A stretch of DNA of 64,000 nt from Owenia fusiformis (taxonomy: Eukaryota > Annelida > Polychaeta > Sabellida > Oweniidae): NCBI GenBank assembly GCA_903813345.2, contig CAIIXF020000007.1, forward strand, positions 34,130,538-34,194,537, read 5' to 3'. The stretch's first letter is position 1; the number at the start of each line of letters is the position of its first letter. The translations under genes were made by a program, and so were the position numbers. Positions 44,438-53,925 of the stretch are shown here, piece after piece. The notes under the pieces are model-generated. The model was not told the DNA's origin. It made no database searches and was given only the letters and a program-made list of their open reading frames with translations.

Positions 44438-46153
44438 ATGTTTAGCTGTAGAGAATGTTCGAAGCAGTTTTCTCGCAAAGACAATACGATTCGTCACATG
44501 AAGATTGTACATGGCTGTAAGCTAACTAAAAACGATCATATATCTAAAGGACAGTATGGAATGGGATCTTATTCTTCGACAAATCAGGTTATGATGTCAA
44601 CAGGAGATATTTCAAAGGTGCTCTACCATCCATTCACAATGATGGTGGTTGGCCCGACAGGTTCAGGGAAATCTACATATGTAAAGGAACTGATTGAGCA
44701 TGCTGGTACTAGAATATCTCCAACACCACAAAGAATCATATGGTGTTACAGTCAATGGCAACCTCTATATGATGACATCAAGACAATCAGCTCAAATATT
44801 GAATTTATGATGGGGATACCAGACGAGCTGAGTAACCCAGAGTTTTTGGATGTGAATCAGAGGAACATACTGATCTTTGACGACTTAATGGGTGACATAA
44901 CAAAGGATACAAGGATTACTGATTTGTACACGCGTGGATCACATCACAGAAATCTAAGTGTGATTTGCTTGATGCAGAATCTGTTTCCATGTGGAAGAGA
45001 AAGTCGCACTCTCAGTTTGAATTCCCACTACATTGTGCTGTATAAGAATCCTAGGGATCGTCAACAAGTATCTGTTTTGGCCCATCAGATGTACCCTGGA
45101 AAGTCTCACAAGTTATTGGATTCATATGAGAAGGCTACACACCAACCTTACAGCTACCTGTTAGTAGACCTCAAGCAAGAAACTCCTGAGAGTATGAGAT
45201 TGTATAATCCTACCACAACTACAAATATAATGCTGCAAAAGCCATTAGCAAAACAAAATCAGGATGAATCAAATCAATCGCAACAGCGTGAAAGTAATGC
45301 AAATGTACTTCACCATGAGCTACCAGAAACACCTCAAACGCATGAAAAGGATACAAGAATGCATGATATAAAAACTGGACCTTCTCCTTGTTTGTCTCCT
45401 CATTTAATCTCTGGCGGATGTAACAATATGGTATCATGTGATAACTGTGGTTTAGTCTTTGACAGCGTACACGATTTGCAACGTCACATCAGGAATTGGT
45501 GCCAAGAGCAAGGTCAATTGCCCAAGAAAATGAAGATTGAAACCACCTCACAAATAGGACAAGATTCTTCCCGTGAAGAAGATGCTGATCTTACATTAAA
45601 TGAAATATTTGTATATTTAAAAAACAAGGCTAGAAGTGATAATGAAAAAGATTATAATCATAAAGTAAAGGAGTATATGGATAGGGGAAACAATGAAAAG
45701 GAAGCTATGGAAAAGGCTGAGAAGAAACTTGTACGAAATGATAAGGAAAGATTTATGAAGCACTATAAGAAGGTCTTCAAACAAGTTTTCGGTTTAGCAG
45801 ACAATGCATTACACAGAAATATTGTAGATGCAGTGAATGATATGTTGATGAGAGGTGTCTCTAGAGATCTTGCAATCAAAAAGGCACTTGTGAATAATGA
45901 ACATAAGTTTAATGAGCTATTCATAGAAGATACAGATGATGATGAAAGCAATTCTGAAGCAAAATCTACTGATGATGAAGAGCAATCTTATAATAATGAT
46001 GAAAGCAATTCTGATGAAGAATCTACTGATGAAGAGCAATCTTATAATAATGATGAAAGCAATTCTGATGAAGAATCTACTGATGAAGAGCAATCTTATT
46101 ATAATGATGAAAGCAATTCCGAAAGTAATAGTACTGATATGATCAGCATTTAA
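44438..46153 (+). CDS. Packaging ATPase fused to zinc fingers
   Basis: 571 residues. The core is an FtsK/HerA-type (A32-like) genome-packaging ATPase: Walker A GPTGSGKST (residues 72-80), Walker B NILIFDDL (143-150), then the downstream YTRGSHHRNLSVICLMQN region typical of the family. It should pump DNA into capsids. Unusually, a classical C2H2 finger occupies residues 4-25 (CRECSKQF, H20, H25), a C2HC finger lies at 334-355, and about 70 acidic residues at the C-terminus form at least three 18-residue repeats (DESNSDEESTDEEQS core, 54-bp DNA unit). Many such ATPases are about 200-300 residues, so roughly half of this protein is extra. AATAAA lies at 46391. The frame is intact. Confidence 0.88.
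   Translation: MFSCRECSKQFSRKDNTIRHMKIVHGCKLTKNDHISKGQYGMGSYSSTNQVMMSTGDISKVLYHPFTMMVVGPTGSGKSTYVKELIEHAGTRISPTPQRIIWCYSQWQPLYDDIKTISSNIEFMMGIPDELSNPEFLDVNQRNILIFDDLMGDITKDTRITDLYTRGSHHRNLSVICLMQNLFPCGRESRTLSLNSHYIVLYKNPRDRQQVSVLAHQMYPGKSHKLLDSYEKATHQPYSYLLVDLKQETPESMRLYNPTTTTNIMLQKPLAKQNQDESNQSQQRESNANVLHHELPETPQTHEKDTRMHDIKTGPSPCLSPHLISGGCNNMVSCDNCGLVFDSVHDLQRHIRNWCQEQGQLPKKMKIETTSQIGQDSSREEDADLTLNEIFVYLKNKARSDNEKDYNHKVKEYMDRGNNEKEAMEKAEKKLVRNDKERFMKHYKKVFKQVFGLADNALHRNIVDAVNDMLMRGVSRDLAIKKALVNNEHKFNELFIEDTDDDESNSEAKSTDDEEQSYNNDESNSDEESTDEEQSYNNDESNSDEESTDEEQSYYNDESNSESNSTDMISI
45935..46125 (+). repeat. 54-bp coding tandem repeat (acidic tail)
   Basis: Three full units and one partial unit of 54 bp inside the ATPase gene, encoding Asp/Glu/Ser-rich 18-residue repeats. 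The first unit is the most diverged. The length is a multiple of three, so copy changes keep the frame. Confidence 0.88.
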
Positions 46154-46586
46154 CATGTAAAGAAACTTATGACATAAATATAAGAGTAAATGTACATTAT
46201 AAAACAAAGTGTTATGTCATTGTTTTGTTATTTATGTTACAAAAGAAACCTCGTGCTTCAAAAAAATGTGATCACCATCACTCTACGAAAACACAGAGAT
46301 CATAATATGTGCATCATTTCTTATTCAATTCATTTCTTATCCATCTAAGATGAAAGTCTCACCTATGCATCGTTTCTTATTGAGTAGTAAAATAAACAAA
46401 TTATTCTATGTTGTATCAAGGAACAACTTTTATTAATTTCCAAACTACACGATTCTCATATATGAGAGTATGTGTACAATATGTTGTAATTATATTTAAA
46501 ATACAATTGTGTAGGTAGAACTTATCAAACAGATGTAAATATTATAGAACAGTTTAACTTAACGTTGTATTGATATTATATATTGC
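46154..46586. other. Non-coding Polinton segment
   Basis: The 3' region of the ATPase gene, AT-rich, with the likely polyadenylation signal at 46391-46396. No gene is visible up to the inserted host repeat. Confidence 0.6.
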
Positions 46587-47824
46587 AACTAGACAACAGC
46601 AACGCCAAAGCGTAGCGAATCCCATCGAACAGCCATGGCTGCCATTTTTACAAAATCCTTCTACTACTTTTTCAGTTATAGCAAGAATCGTACATAAACA
46701 CACATAAAAATGGCTACCATTTTCAAAATGCTCGCTAAGTTGCCAAAATGTCAAAAGGACAATTGCTTCTAGAAAAGCACATATAAAATTTCAACAAAAT
46801 CGCACGCATGTACATGTAAATGGCAGCCATTTTGAAAAATTGCCTCCTACTAGCCGAAGTGTCATAAGATATTGTGCCATGCTTATAAGTATTCACATAT
46901 CAAATATGAACAAAATCGATCCACTACTTTTCAGTTAAAGTAAAAAACGTAAAATAACACACGTAAAATGGCAGCCATTTCTCAAAATGGCCGCTTACTA
47001 CCCAAAATGTCATGAGACAGTGTGCCAGGCTCATGAGTATTCACATATCAAATATGAACAAAATTGCTCTATTACTTTTCGTGTTATAGTAAAAAACTTA
47101 AAATAAAACACGTAAAAATGGTGGCCAAAAACCCAAAAACCAAAGTGTCAATAGACAGGGTGCCATGCTTATAGTATTCGCATATCAAATATGAACAAAA
47201 TTGCTCCACTACTTTTCAAGTTATGGGGAAAAAACGTAAAATAACACACGTAAAAATGGCGGCCATTTTTCAAAATGGCCACCTACTACCCAAAGTATCA
47301 TTAGACAGTGTAAATATATATCAAATATGAACACAATCGCTCCACTACTTTTCAAGATACAGCAAAAATCGTAAATAGCGTGTAAGGGCCGCCATTTTAC
47401 AAGTTGGCTGCCGTGTGTTTCTAAAATATCTACATTTCTAGCTTTATTATGTCCTTTGTAACTTCTTTACATTTAAAACACATTGCTATTACAGTTTTAT
47501 ATATTGTACCTAAATTACTGTAAAATCGGCATTGAAATGGCCGCCATTTTGAAACGAGTGGCCATTTTGAAAATCGGCTTTCGAGTAGAACTTCTATCGC
47601 CATAGGGCATATTTGTACAAAATATGAACAAAATCGGGCCAACGGTATTTGAGTTATCACCCGGACGGACGGACAGACGGACGGACTGACGTATGGAAGG
47701 ATGTATGGATATGGACGGACGTACGGACGGACGGACGGACGGACGGACGGACGGACGAACGGACGGACGGACGGACGGACGGAGGCGTTCCCTATATCCC
47801 TCCGAACTTCGTTCGATGGGATAA
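46587..47824. repeat. Host repeat inserted in the Polinton, copy 2
   Basis: The same family as 2336-3703. It begins AACTAGACAACAGCAACGCC, carries about five AAAATGG(C)GGCCATTTT-type modules and a GGACGGAC microsatellite, and ends TTCGTTCGATGGGATAA. It separates the ATPase gene from the minus-strand gene. It is the only plainly host-derived part of the element, so it entered after integration or was carried along. Confidence 0.85.
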
Positions 47825-47965
47825 TAATTGAATCATTTATTAAAAATTGAATACAAAATAACAATAGACAGAGAAATGTTTTGTGTGATTTCCCATTGAT
47901 GTAATTATGTTGTCTGCAATGAATGCTTTAGCTAGTACAACACAATTTAAAGATAAAAAGTGTAT

Positions 47966-48793
47966 CTAATTGTCAAGCAGGTTATCACATGGAGAGAGAT
48001 ATTGGCACACGTTACAAGCCCACATACCCTCCTGGTTCATATGATCACCATGTAACGTGGCTATACAATTCATGTCCTCTATAGCTAAGGGAGGAATAAG
48101 ACTGTGTATGTTTTTCAATACATCCTCCATCTCCTCGAAATTGAGGTACACTGACCAAAGTTGGGTAAATTTTTGTTTTACCCGGTCGTGGTAAGTCGAT
48201 GTTACTTCGAAAAGGTTTATATCAGAATGCACTTTGAACTCGTATCCCAGTCCTAGGTGATGCGGTGCATTCAAAGGTGTAGCCAGTGCCTGGTTTGGAA
48301 CGGCCAAATCATCTTGAATGGCACGCATATACTCCCGAATTCCTCTTTCTGTGCAGCAGGTGATCATGTAGTCAAACTCCTGTCGAGGTAGTCGTGCAAA
48401 CTTCGAGCTGTAAGGCATACAGCCTACCCGCTTCACCTTGTTCACAACGATAAGTTTAAGTTTAAATGTTCGAATTACAACGTGATCTCCCTGCGTGTAT
48501 ATGAATATTTCCTGCAAGCAGGACCCGTTCGAAATCTTGAGCATTTGTGGCCATTCAGGTTGAATCGGATTGACGATACATCCAGATGGACGCGCTGCAT
48601 CTTCCAAAGTCAGATGAAAGTGTACTACACCATCTAGTGTCATTGGATGAGGGGGTATACCAAGCTTCAAGTCTCTCCGACAGCTAGGTTGAGCAGGTAT
48701 ACCTAGCGTCAACTCTCTCTGAAAGCTAACCATGCGTTTCTTGAATGGTGGTGGTGGTGTTGATCTTATGTTTTTTTGTGTCGCTATTCGGCG
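47966..48793 (-). pseudogene. Unrecognised Polinton gene, main frame
   Basis: The only minus-strand gene of the element, reading inward from the right terminal repeat. The main frame has 255 residues from an internal ATG at 48733 and stays open up to 48793. A 54-residue frame starting at 48890 ends at 48726, one base out of register, and the two overlap across a T7 tract on the plus strand (48771-48777). A single-base change in that A-run on the coding strand would explain this. Visible features are LTLGIPAQPS near the start and a C-terminal CNVCQYLSPC that could be part of a metal site. I recognise no family; it is not PolB. It could be a disrupted gene, a programmed-frameshift gene, or two genes. 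Confidence 0.55.
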
Positions 48794-48890
48794 TTAGTTC
48801 GGGAGAGGCGCTCACCGAATTAACATCCTCAATGATGATGCATTTTGTCGTTGCATTCCACACTGTTTCAATTATTGCTGGAGATGACAT
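48726..48890 (-). CDS. Short upstream frame of the unrecognised gene
   Basis: 54 residues, starting MSSPAIIETVWNATTK and ending four bases inside the start of the longer frame. It begins 232 bp inside the right terminal repeat, where the first gene of that end should start. It is most simply the N-terminus of the adjoining frame. Confidence 0.5.
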   Translation of the reverse strand: MSSPAIIETVWNATTKCIIIEDVNSVSASPELTPNSDTKKHKINTTTTIQETHG

Positions 48891-49121
48891 TTTGTACTGC
48901 AATTGTTGAACATTACAAATTAGTAAAGTTCAGAGTCTATATATGAGACTTATCAAGATGTGATGCAACATGTGTTGTCATCCCGCAGATGGATGGTTTC
49001 TTCATATCTTATCAAAGTGTGATAATGTTAGCTCACCAACCCTCAGTAGTTATCATATTTTAGGAATCGCAAAGCAACTCAATGTCATTACAGTTAAGAA
49101 TTTTCCCAACCAGCCAAAAGT

Positions 49122-49844
49122 TAAGTTCCACAAAGTTATCTCGAAGTCTAAAGCTTTGAAAAGCTCAGTTTTAAGGTGGCACAAAGGTGTTTCACAAAGT
49201 ATTTCATGAACACAAGCTGAATGTTCATGGATGCATAGTGCATCTCAATGAAGCAACAACTTGAGGTCTTGCAAGGATGATTATGTAATGATTGATAATG
49301 TACTTACCCTTCCAATGTATTATCGTATTTGATATAATACAAAGATATCTTGAAAGTACCTAAATTTTAAGATATCACCGAAAAGTCTCTCAAACCAACT
49401 CAGTTTTTAAGGTTTCATTTCAATAATTGTATGAGTTCTTAATATGTCGTCGCAGTTTTAAGATTCCCTGACTTATCCCTGCTTTAAGGTTTCACAAAGG
49501 TATCTCAGAGATATCTCAATGTTAAGACTCTCTACAAAGCATTTCAATTAAATAAGGATACCGTTATGCGTCTCAAATTGAAGCTACCACAAACCTCAGG
49601 TTATCACTATGGTTACTACAAAAGCAAGCATCTCATCATTAGTAAAAATGTTATTAACCCCTGGCATCTCATTCCTGGTATCTCACTTTAGGCACCGCAT
49701 CATTAGTAAAAATGTTATTAACCCCTGGCATCTCATTCCTGGTATCTCACTTTAGGCACCGCAAAGTAGTCTCAGTATCTCATTCCTGGCATCGCATTTT
49801 TAGACACCGCAAAGTAATCCCGTGCCTCCTTAACATACACTACT
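49122..49844 (-). repeat. Polinton right terminal inverted repeat
   Basis: 723 bp, with no difference found by eye from the complement of 38835-39557, including both 64-bp tandem units. It does not have the extra 202-bp partial copy seen inside the left end. Confidence 0.95.
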
Positions 49845-49868
49845 GAGATCCAAGAGAGATCCAGTAAA

Positions 49869-49908
49869 ATGAAGATGGTACTTTTGTTGGGGCTGTTTGG
49901 CATCCTTG
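49869..49908 (+). CDS. Possible signal-peptide first exon of a host gene
   Basis: Nineteen bases beyond the target duplication, ATG AAG ATG GTA opens a 13-codon hydrophobic stretch MKMVLLLGLFGIL, then G/GTAATA as a potential phase-1 donor. A short signal-peptide exon ending in phase 1 is common in secreted animal proteins. I could not find a continuing exon, so this may be chance. If real, the Polinton sits in the 5'-UTR or promoter of that gene. Confidence 0.25.
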
Positions 49909-49910
49909 GT

Positions 49911-50463
49911 AATATGGGACAGGAACGAACGAAGACAAAGATCTCGTCATTTTTTTGACTTCATTGTAGAGAGGTAATTTCAACTATTCAATCATCCCCT
50001 CCCCTCGCCTTCCCCAATCTACAATAGTACCGGAATTTCTCGTATATAAGCCCTGGGCGTATAACTGAAAGAAGGGGTAATTTAGTCCGTTATTTTATCA
50101 TTTTTTATATGCCCATGGGCGTTTAAATGAGACTTTCATTTCAGCGCCAAATGGGCATATATGTGTTTGAACATTATGTAGATGTTTCTGATTCACAGTG
50201 AACAGAAGCCCCCTTGCCCCTACATGTATATGAGACCCTATCCCTATTTCACCCATAATCAGATAATGTACAGCCAGACATCAAATAATCTCAAAATCGT
50301 TAAATAAGTCTGGGGGAGTTTAGCATTGCTGAACTATGTACAGGATATAGGGTAGCTTTTCTCAAAATCTGTGGTTATATAATCTTTGTACAGTAGGCCC
50401 ATAGGGTAACTGGAGGGTTGGATCTTTGAGAAATTATTTATCCTAACTTAAGCTTAGGCTTAC
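49911..50463. other. Flanking DNA, nothing recognised
   Basis: Contains two copies of a TATGCCCATGGGCG-type palindrome near 50.04-50.16 kb (CCCTGGGCGTATAA, ATGCCCATGGGCGTTT, AAATGGGCATAT). No coding feature. Confidence 0.4.
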
Positions 50464-50607
50464 TTTCATTTCCTGCGAGATCAGGTCATACTCAATCGCA
50501 TTTTTTAACGTGCCGTTCATCATGGCCTGGATCTTTTTGTCAGCCCAAATCGAAAGCATACGCTCAGTATTGACGTGGTCCCAATAAATTCTACTTTGTT
50601 TCGACAT
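50464..50607 (-). CDS. Myb/SANT-like exon
   Basis: 48 codons from MSKQSRIYWDHVNTERML, ending at AAA/GTAAGC, a good phase-0 donor. The pattern of Trp, an ERMLSIWADKKIQ helix and a NGTLKNAIEYDLISQEM helix fits the Myb/SANT-like (trihelix) DNA-binding domain found in animal regulators and in PIF/Harbinger transposons. No following exon was recognised on the minus strand. It lies inside the 15-bp inverted repeat bracket, so a transposon origin is plausible. Confidence 0.5.
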
Positions 50608-50719
50608 TTTGGTGATTTGATTGAGTTTTGCACAATATTTGAATTTTGTTTTTTGAAGTTTCCTCCACACTGGAAATCAATAACATGCTTGATGCTCATG
50701 CGCAAATATAGTTTTCGTT

Positions 50720-50939
50720 CAGTGTAAAATCGAGTTAAAGCGCCTTGAAAACCAATCGGTATTACACCTACACGTTAAACCGCCTTTGGGTGTGAAAGCG
50801 GTTTTTAATGACTAGGGGTCTGGGAGGATTACAAAAGCGCTTTTCTAAATCCGCGATCTTGATTACACCTGACTCTAAAGGCGGGTCGAAACCCGATAGG
50901 ATTTTAAAAAGAGCTTTTACATCGTAGGTGTAATTCCAC
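50720..50939. repeat. Right flank with inverted motif copies
   Basis: Carries TAGGTGTAATTCCAC (50925-50939), the inverse of 38442-38456, and further AAAGCGCTTTT, GGTGTAAT and AAACCGCCTTT words in both orientations. Similar words occur at 38.44-38.60 kb. Confidence 0.5.
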
Positions 50940-52073
50940 CTTCTGTCTCACCAATACAAAAAAGTCTTGCCTCTGTACATCCTAATTATCTCTCTTACCT
51001 GGCTTAGTTAGAGAATAATCAGGAGTAAAGGGTGCAGCATGCAAGATATACACAAAGTATCACCAAACTAAGATCTGAATGTAGTTTGTTGTAATAATAC
51101 ATACCACTGGTACTGCGTAATGCTACATTATTCAGACTATTACAACATTGCATATTTTTCTGTTATCTGTTTTCCCCAAAGTGATATTTTACATCACCAG
51201 ATTAAACAACTTGTTACATAGCAAGGAAAAGCAAATAGTTATTTCCAGATTACAGACACATACAAAGTAATAGAAACAGTAATTGTCAACTACATGGATA
51301 TGAATTCAATATTTAGTAGATTTGATACCCATTCTGATATTCAGCAATTTGTCCTTGTAGAAAGGAGACTAGGCAATCTGACAAACTTTAGCATCTTCCC
51401 TTTCTAAATTAACTATGGGAGAAGATGGAGGCAGGGTGCAAGGTCTTCATTCAAGACAACCAAGTATATCTGAGTGTACTCTAAAATAATACATTAATGA
51501 AAAGGAAATGTATACCCAAATAGGAGTCATTTGACAAGACTGAGATCTGACCTCCTACTATATTAGGTTACAGTAAATTCTAGTCAACTTAATTTGATTT
51601 TATGTTTGATTCCTTTACACAGATATCATAAAGACACAATTAATGCTCTGAATACATCTACATTGTACTTGAGTGAAGAAAAATGACACTGACTTGTAAT
51701 ATAAATCAATACAAATGGTTACAAAAGCATAGAAATTGTTATTATACTGAACACAAACTTGCAAAAAAGAAGAGCACAGCAATAGACGTGACATTCAAAA
51801 GTATGACATGTCAAATTTGGGACTATCATCCAATGTTAAAATAATCCAATACCCTAACCCTCTCCTTTTGACCTGATTCGACTCGAGTCAATTTATAATA
51901 ATGATGACACGTAGGGTGGAGGCATAAACAACAAACCTATTCACCAAATATAAAACTGCAAAATCATTATGTCTCAGATGAATTACTAAGAACAGTTCTA
52001 AGGAGAAAAACTCAAATAAACTAATAATACTATAAAATATGAGAGTTCAACAGATGTTATACAACCAAGGGTT
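50940..52073. other. Non-coding, nothing recognised
   Basis: AT-rich sequence without exon, RNA gene or clear repeat. Confidence 0.5.
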
Positions 52074-52282
52074 TACTGTATAAGTGGTAATTTTGCCTAA
52101 TCATTTAATTTGCCTATTTCCTAATTTTTGCCAGGTTCGGAAAATTTAATGTCGGAAATATTGTCTTTATAATGTTATCCAATGGGAGGTTTCTTGTCAT
52201 TAGGAAAATTAAAATTAGGAAAATGATGAAATTTGACCATTCGGAAAATTAACCACTCGGATTAAATACCACTTATACAGTA
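52074..52282. mobile_element. Small TA-flanked MITE
   Basis: TACTGTATAAGTGGTA and its exact complement lie 209 bp apart. The outer TA is the likely target duplication of a Tc1/mariner-type element. The interior has repeated GGAAAATTA words. Confidence 0.8.
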
Positions 52283-52519
52283 TCTTAAGTTTTCAAATAT
52301 AGTTTCATAAACTGTTTCATTAACACTCACCAACCTCTGTTACTGAAACATATTCTATATTACAATATGAAATCACGTGAATTGCCACAAATCAAATTTT
52401 GCCCCTATCTATTTATTGGTTGGAAAGAACCATTGAAACAAGCCTAACCAGATAAAAATAGAATATGTAGAAAATCTGATATGAATGATCAATGCAAAAT
52501 GTGACATTCAATGAGGAAC

Positions 52520-53050
52520 ATAGTTTAGTTTAGTTTAGTTTAAAATAGTTTATTTTTGTGTCACTGATATTACAATATACATATAAAATACATAATAAAA
52601 ACAACATTTTGTAACATCACCAGCCGGTGCCGACTTATGAGACACAGTATACATTAGATCTGAGTGTCACCCATTACTACCCCCAATGGGCAGCTTGGGT
52701 CAACATTCATAAAGACAGAGACAAAAAAATGTCCCTGGTAAAAATTTATACATTAATAACCAATGATATAAATTCAGTCTGGTTAATCAGTTTGGCATAA
52801 ATAAGCAGTTCATGGAATGATATTGTCAATCATTATATTAAATACATATATTGCACCTAATGTGATATGAATATTGCATAATAAATACATATATTGCACT
52901 AAATGAGAGTAGCATGTTGCATATTGTCAAAAATTACAATAAATACAAATATCGCACTAAATGTGACATGTATCATGCATATGGTCGAAGACTGATATTA
53001 CAATAAATTCATATATTGCACTTAATGTAAGTAGCATGTTACATAGTCAA
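52520..53050. repeat. TTTAG tract and 60-70-bp diverged repeat
   Basis: Starts with four copies of TTTAG. From about 52830 there are three or four diverged copies containing ACATATATTGCACTAAATG and TAGCATGTTGCATA. Possibly the remains of one interspersed repeat. Confidence 0.5.
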
Positions 53051-53594
53051 ATCAAAAGCTAATAATTATGCGTCAGGGAAAGCAATGCAGTAAATCTCAA
53101 AGTGCCACATAAATGTCATTTCATTTTTCAAATGAGTTGACACTCTTGACCCAGAGTCATTTCAATAGGCAAAGCAGATGAAATAAAAAGACTAACTATA
53201 ATGTACTCAATAACTGTAATGCACATGTATTTATGAACTCGTAAATGACTCAAATCCAAAGACATGTATGTAATGCCACCTGAATAAATTTTCAAAACTT
53301 CAATTAGAATTCTAATTTCCTATGCCATGTTCAATCAATCTTAATCAGACAGTTTTAAAATATAGTGATGTAATTCCATTGACACTGTACCAACTGGGGT
53401 TACTGATGAACAAACATATTGGCCCAGAAGTATTACAAATGCTCCAGTTTCATTTGTAGGAGGCAGGTCAGAAAGACTAGTAAAGTAAATCAATATAGGG
53501 AGGAATTTAGAATTTATACTATACTTTTGATAGTTTTATACTGCGTTTTTGAATTACCCGTGGCAGTGGTGCATTGCTTAATAGGTAATAATGA

Positions 53595-53925
53595 GATTTC
53601 CCCCCAGTAGTGATCTGCGGTATTGCCGGAAGTACCATTACGGTGGCATTCTGGCCTAATGTCGGCACTGAAATTCCAATACCGGAATTTTTTCAATTTG
53701 AGGAATGACTATGTTAAATAGCTGGCTGTAGATGTCTTAATTCAATGCAGAAGTTATCGATAATCAGGTAAGACATTGATAAATCATGACTATAAACCGA
53801 AATATGACCGAAAACTTCTAAAATCTAAACTCAGTCACAGAAATGTAAATGTAGACCCAAAACCGCAGTATTCGGTAACGGTAAGGTATTGAATTGCAGT
53901 AATACCGGCACCAGTTTTCACTACC
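53595..53925. mobile_element. Decayed MITE with inexact inverted ends
   Basis: The left AGTAGTGATCTGCGGTATTG and the right end, read in reverse as TAGTGAAAACTGGTGCCGGT, share TAGTGA and GCCGG. Several CGGTATT/AATACCG words lie between. The ends are too diverged to define a target duplication. Confidence 0.3.

Larger units (their letters stand above)
38835..49844 (+). mobile_element. Polinton/Maverick-type element lacking PolB
   Basis: An 11,010-bp element with 723-bp terminal inverted repeats that begin AGTAGTG, flanked by a perfect 6-bp duplication GAGATC (38829-38834 and 49845-49850). A 6-bp duplication, AG at the tip and long terminal repeats are Polinton hallmarks. It encodes penton-like, core-like and major capsid proteins, a maturation protease, an integrase, a packaging ATPase and one unknown protein: a near-complete set for virions and integration. 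No family-B DNA polymerase frame exists on either strand. Most genes are open, the terminal repeats look identical by eye and the target duplication is intact, which suggests a recent insertion. At insertion it was about 9.8 kb, because a 1.24-kb host repeat entered later. Confidence 0.93.

Noticed and set aside
45917-46207. Ile/Arg-rich minus-strand frame
   Set aside because: It is the complement of the acidic tandem repeat in the ATPase gene.
46154-49121. Hidden or broken DNA polymerase B in the right half of the Polinton
   Set aside because: The space is taken by a host repeat and one gene of about 300 codons without polymerase motifs; I see no exonuclease or YxDTDS-like motif on either strand.
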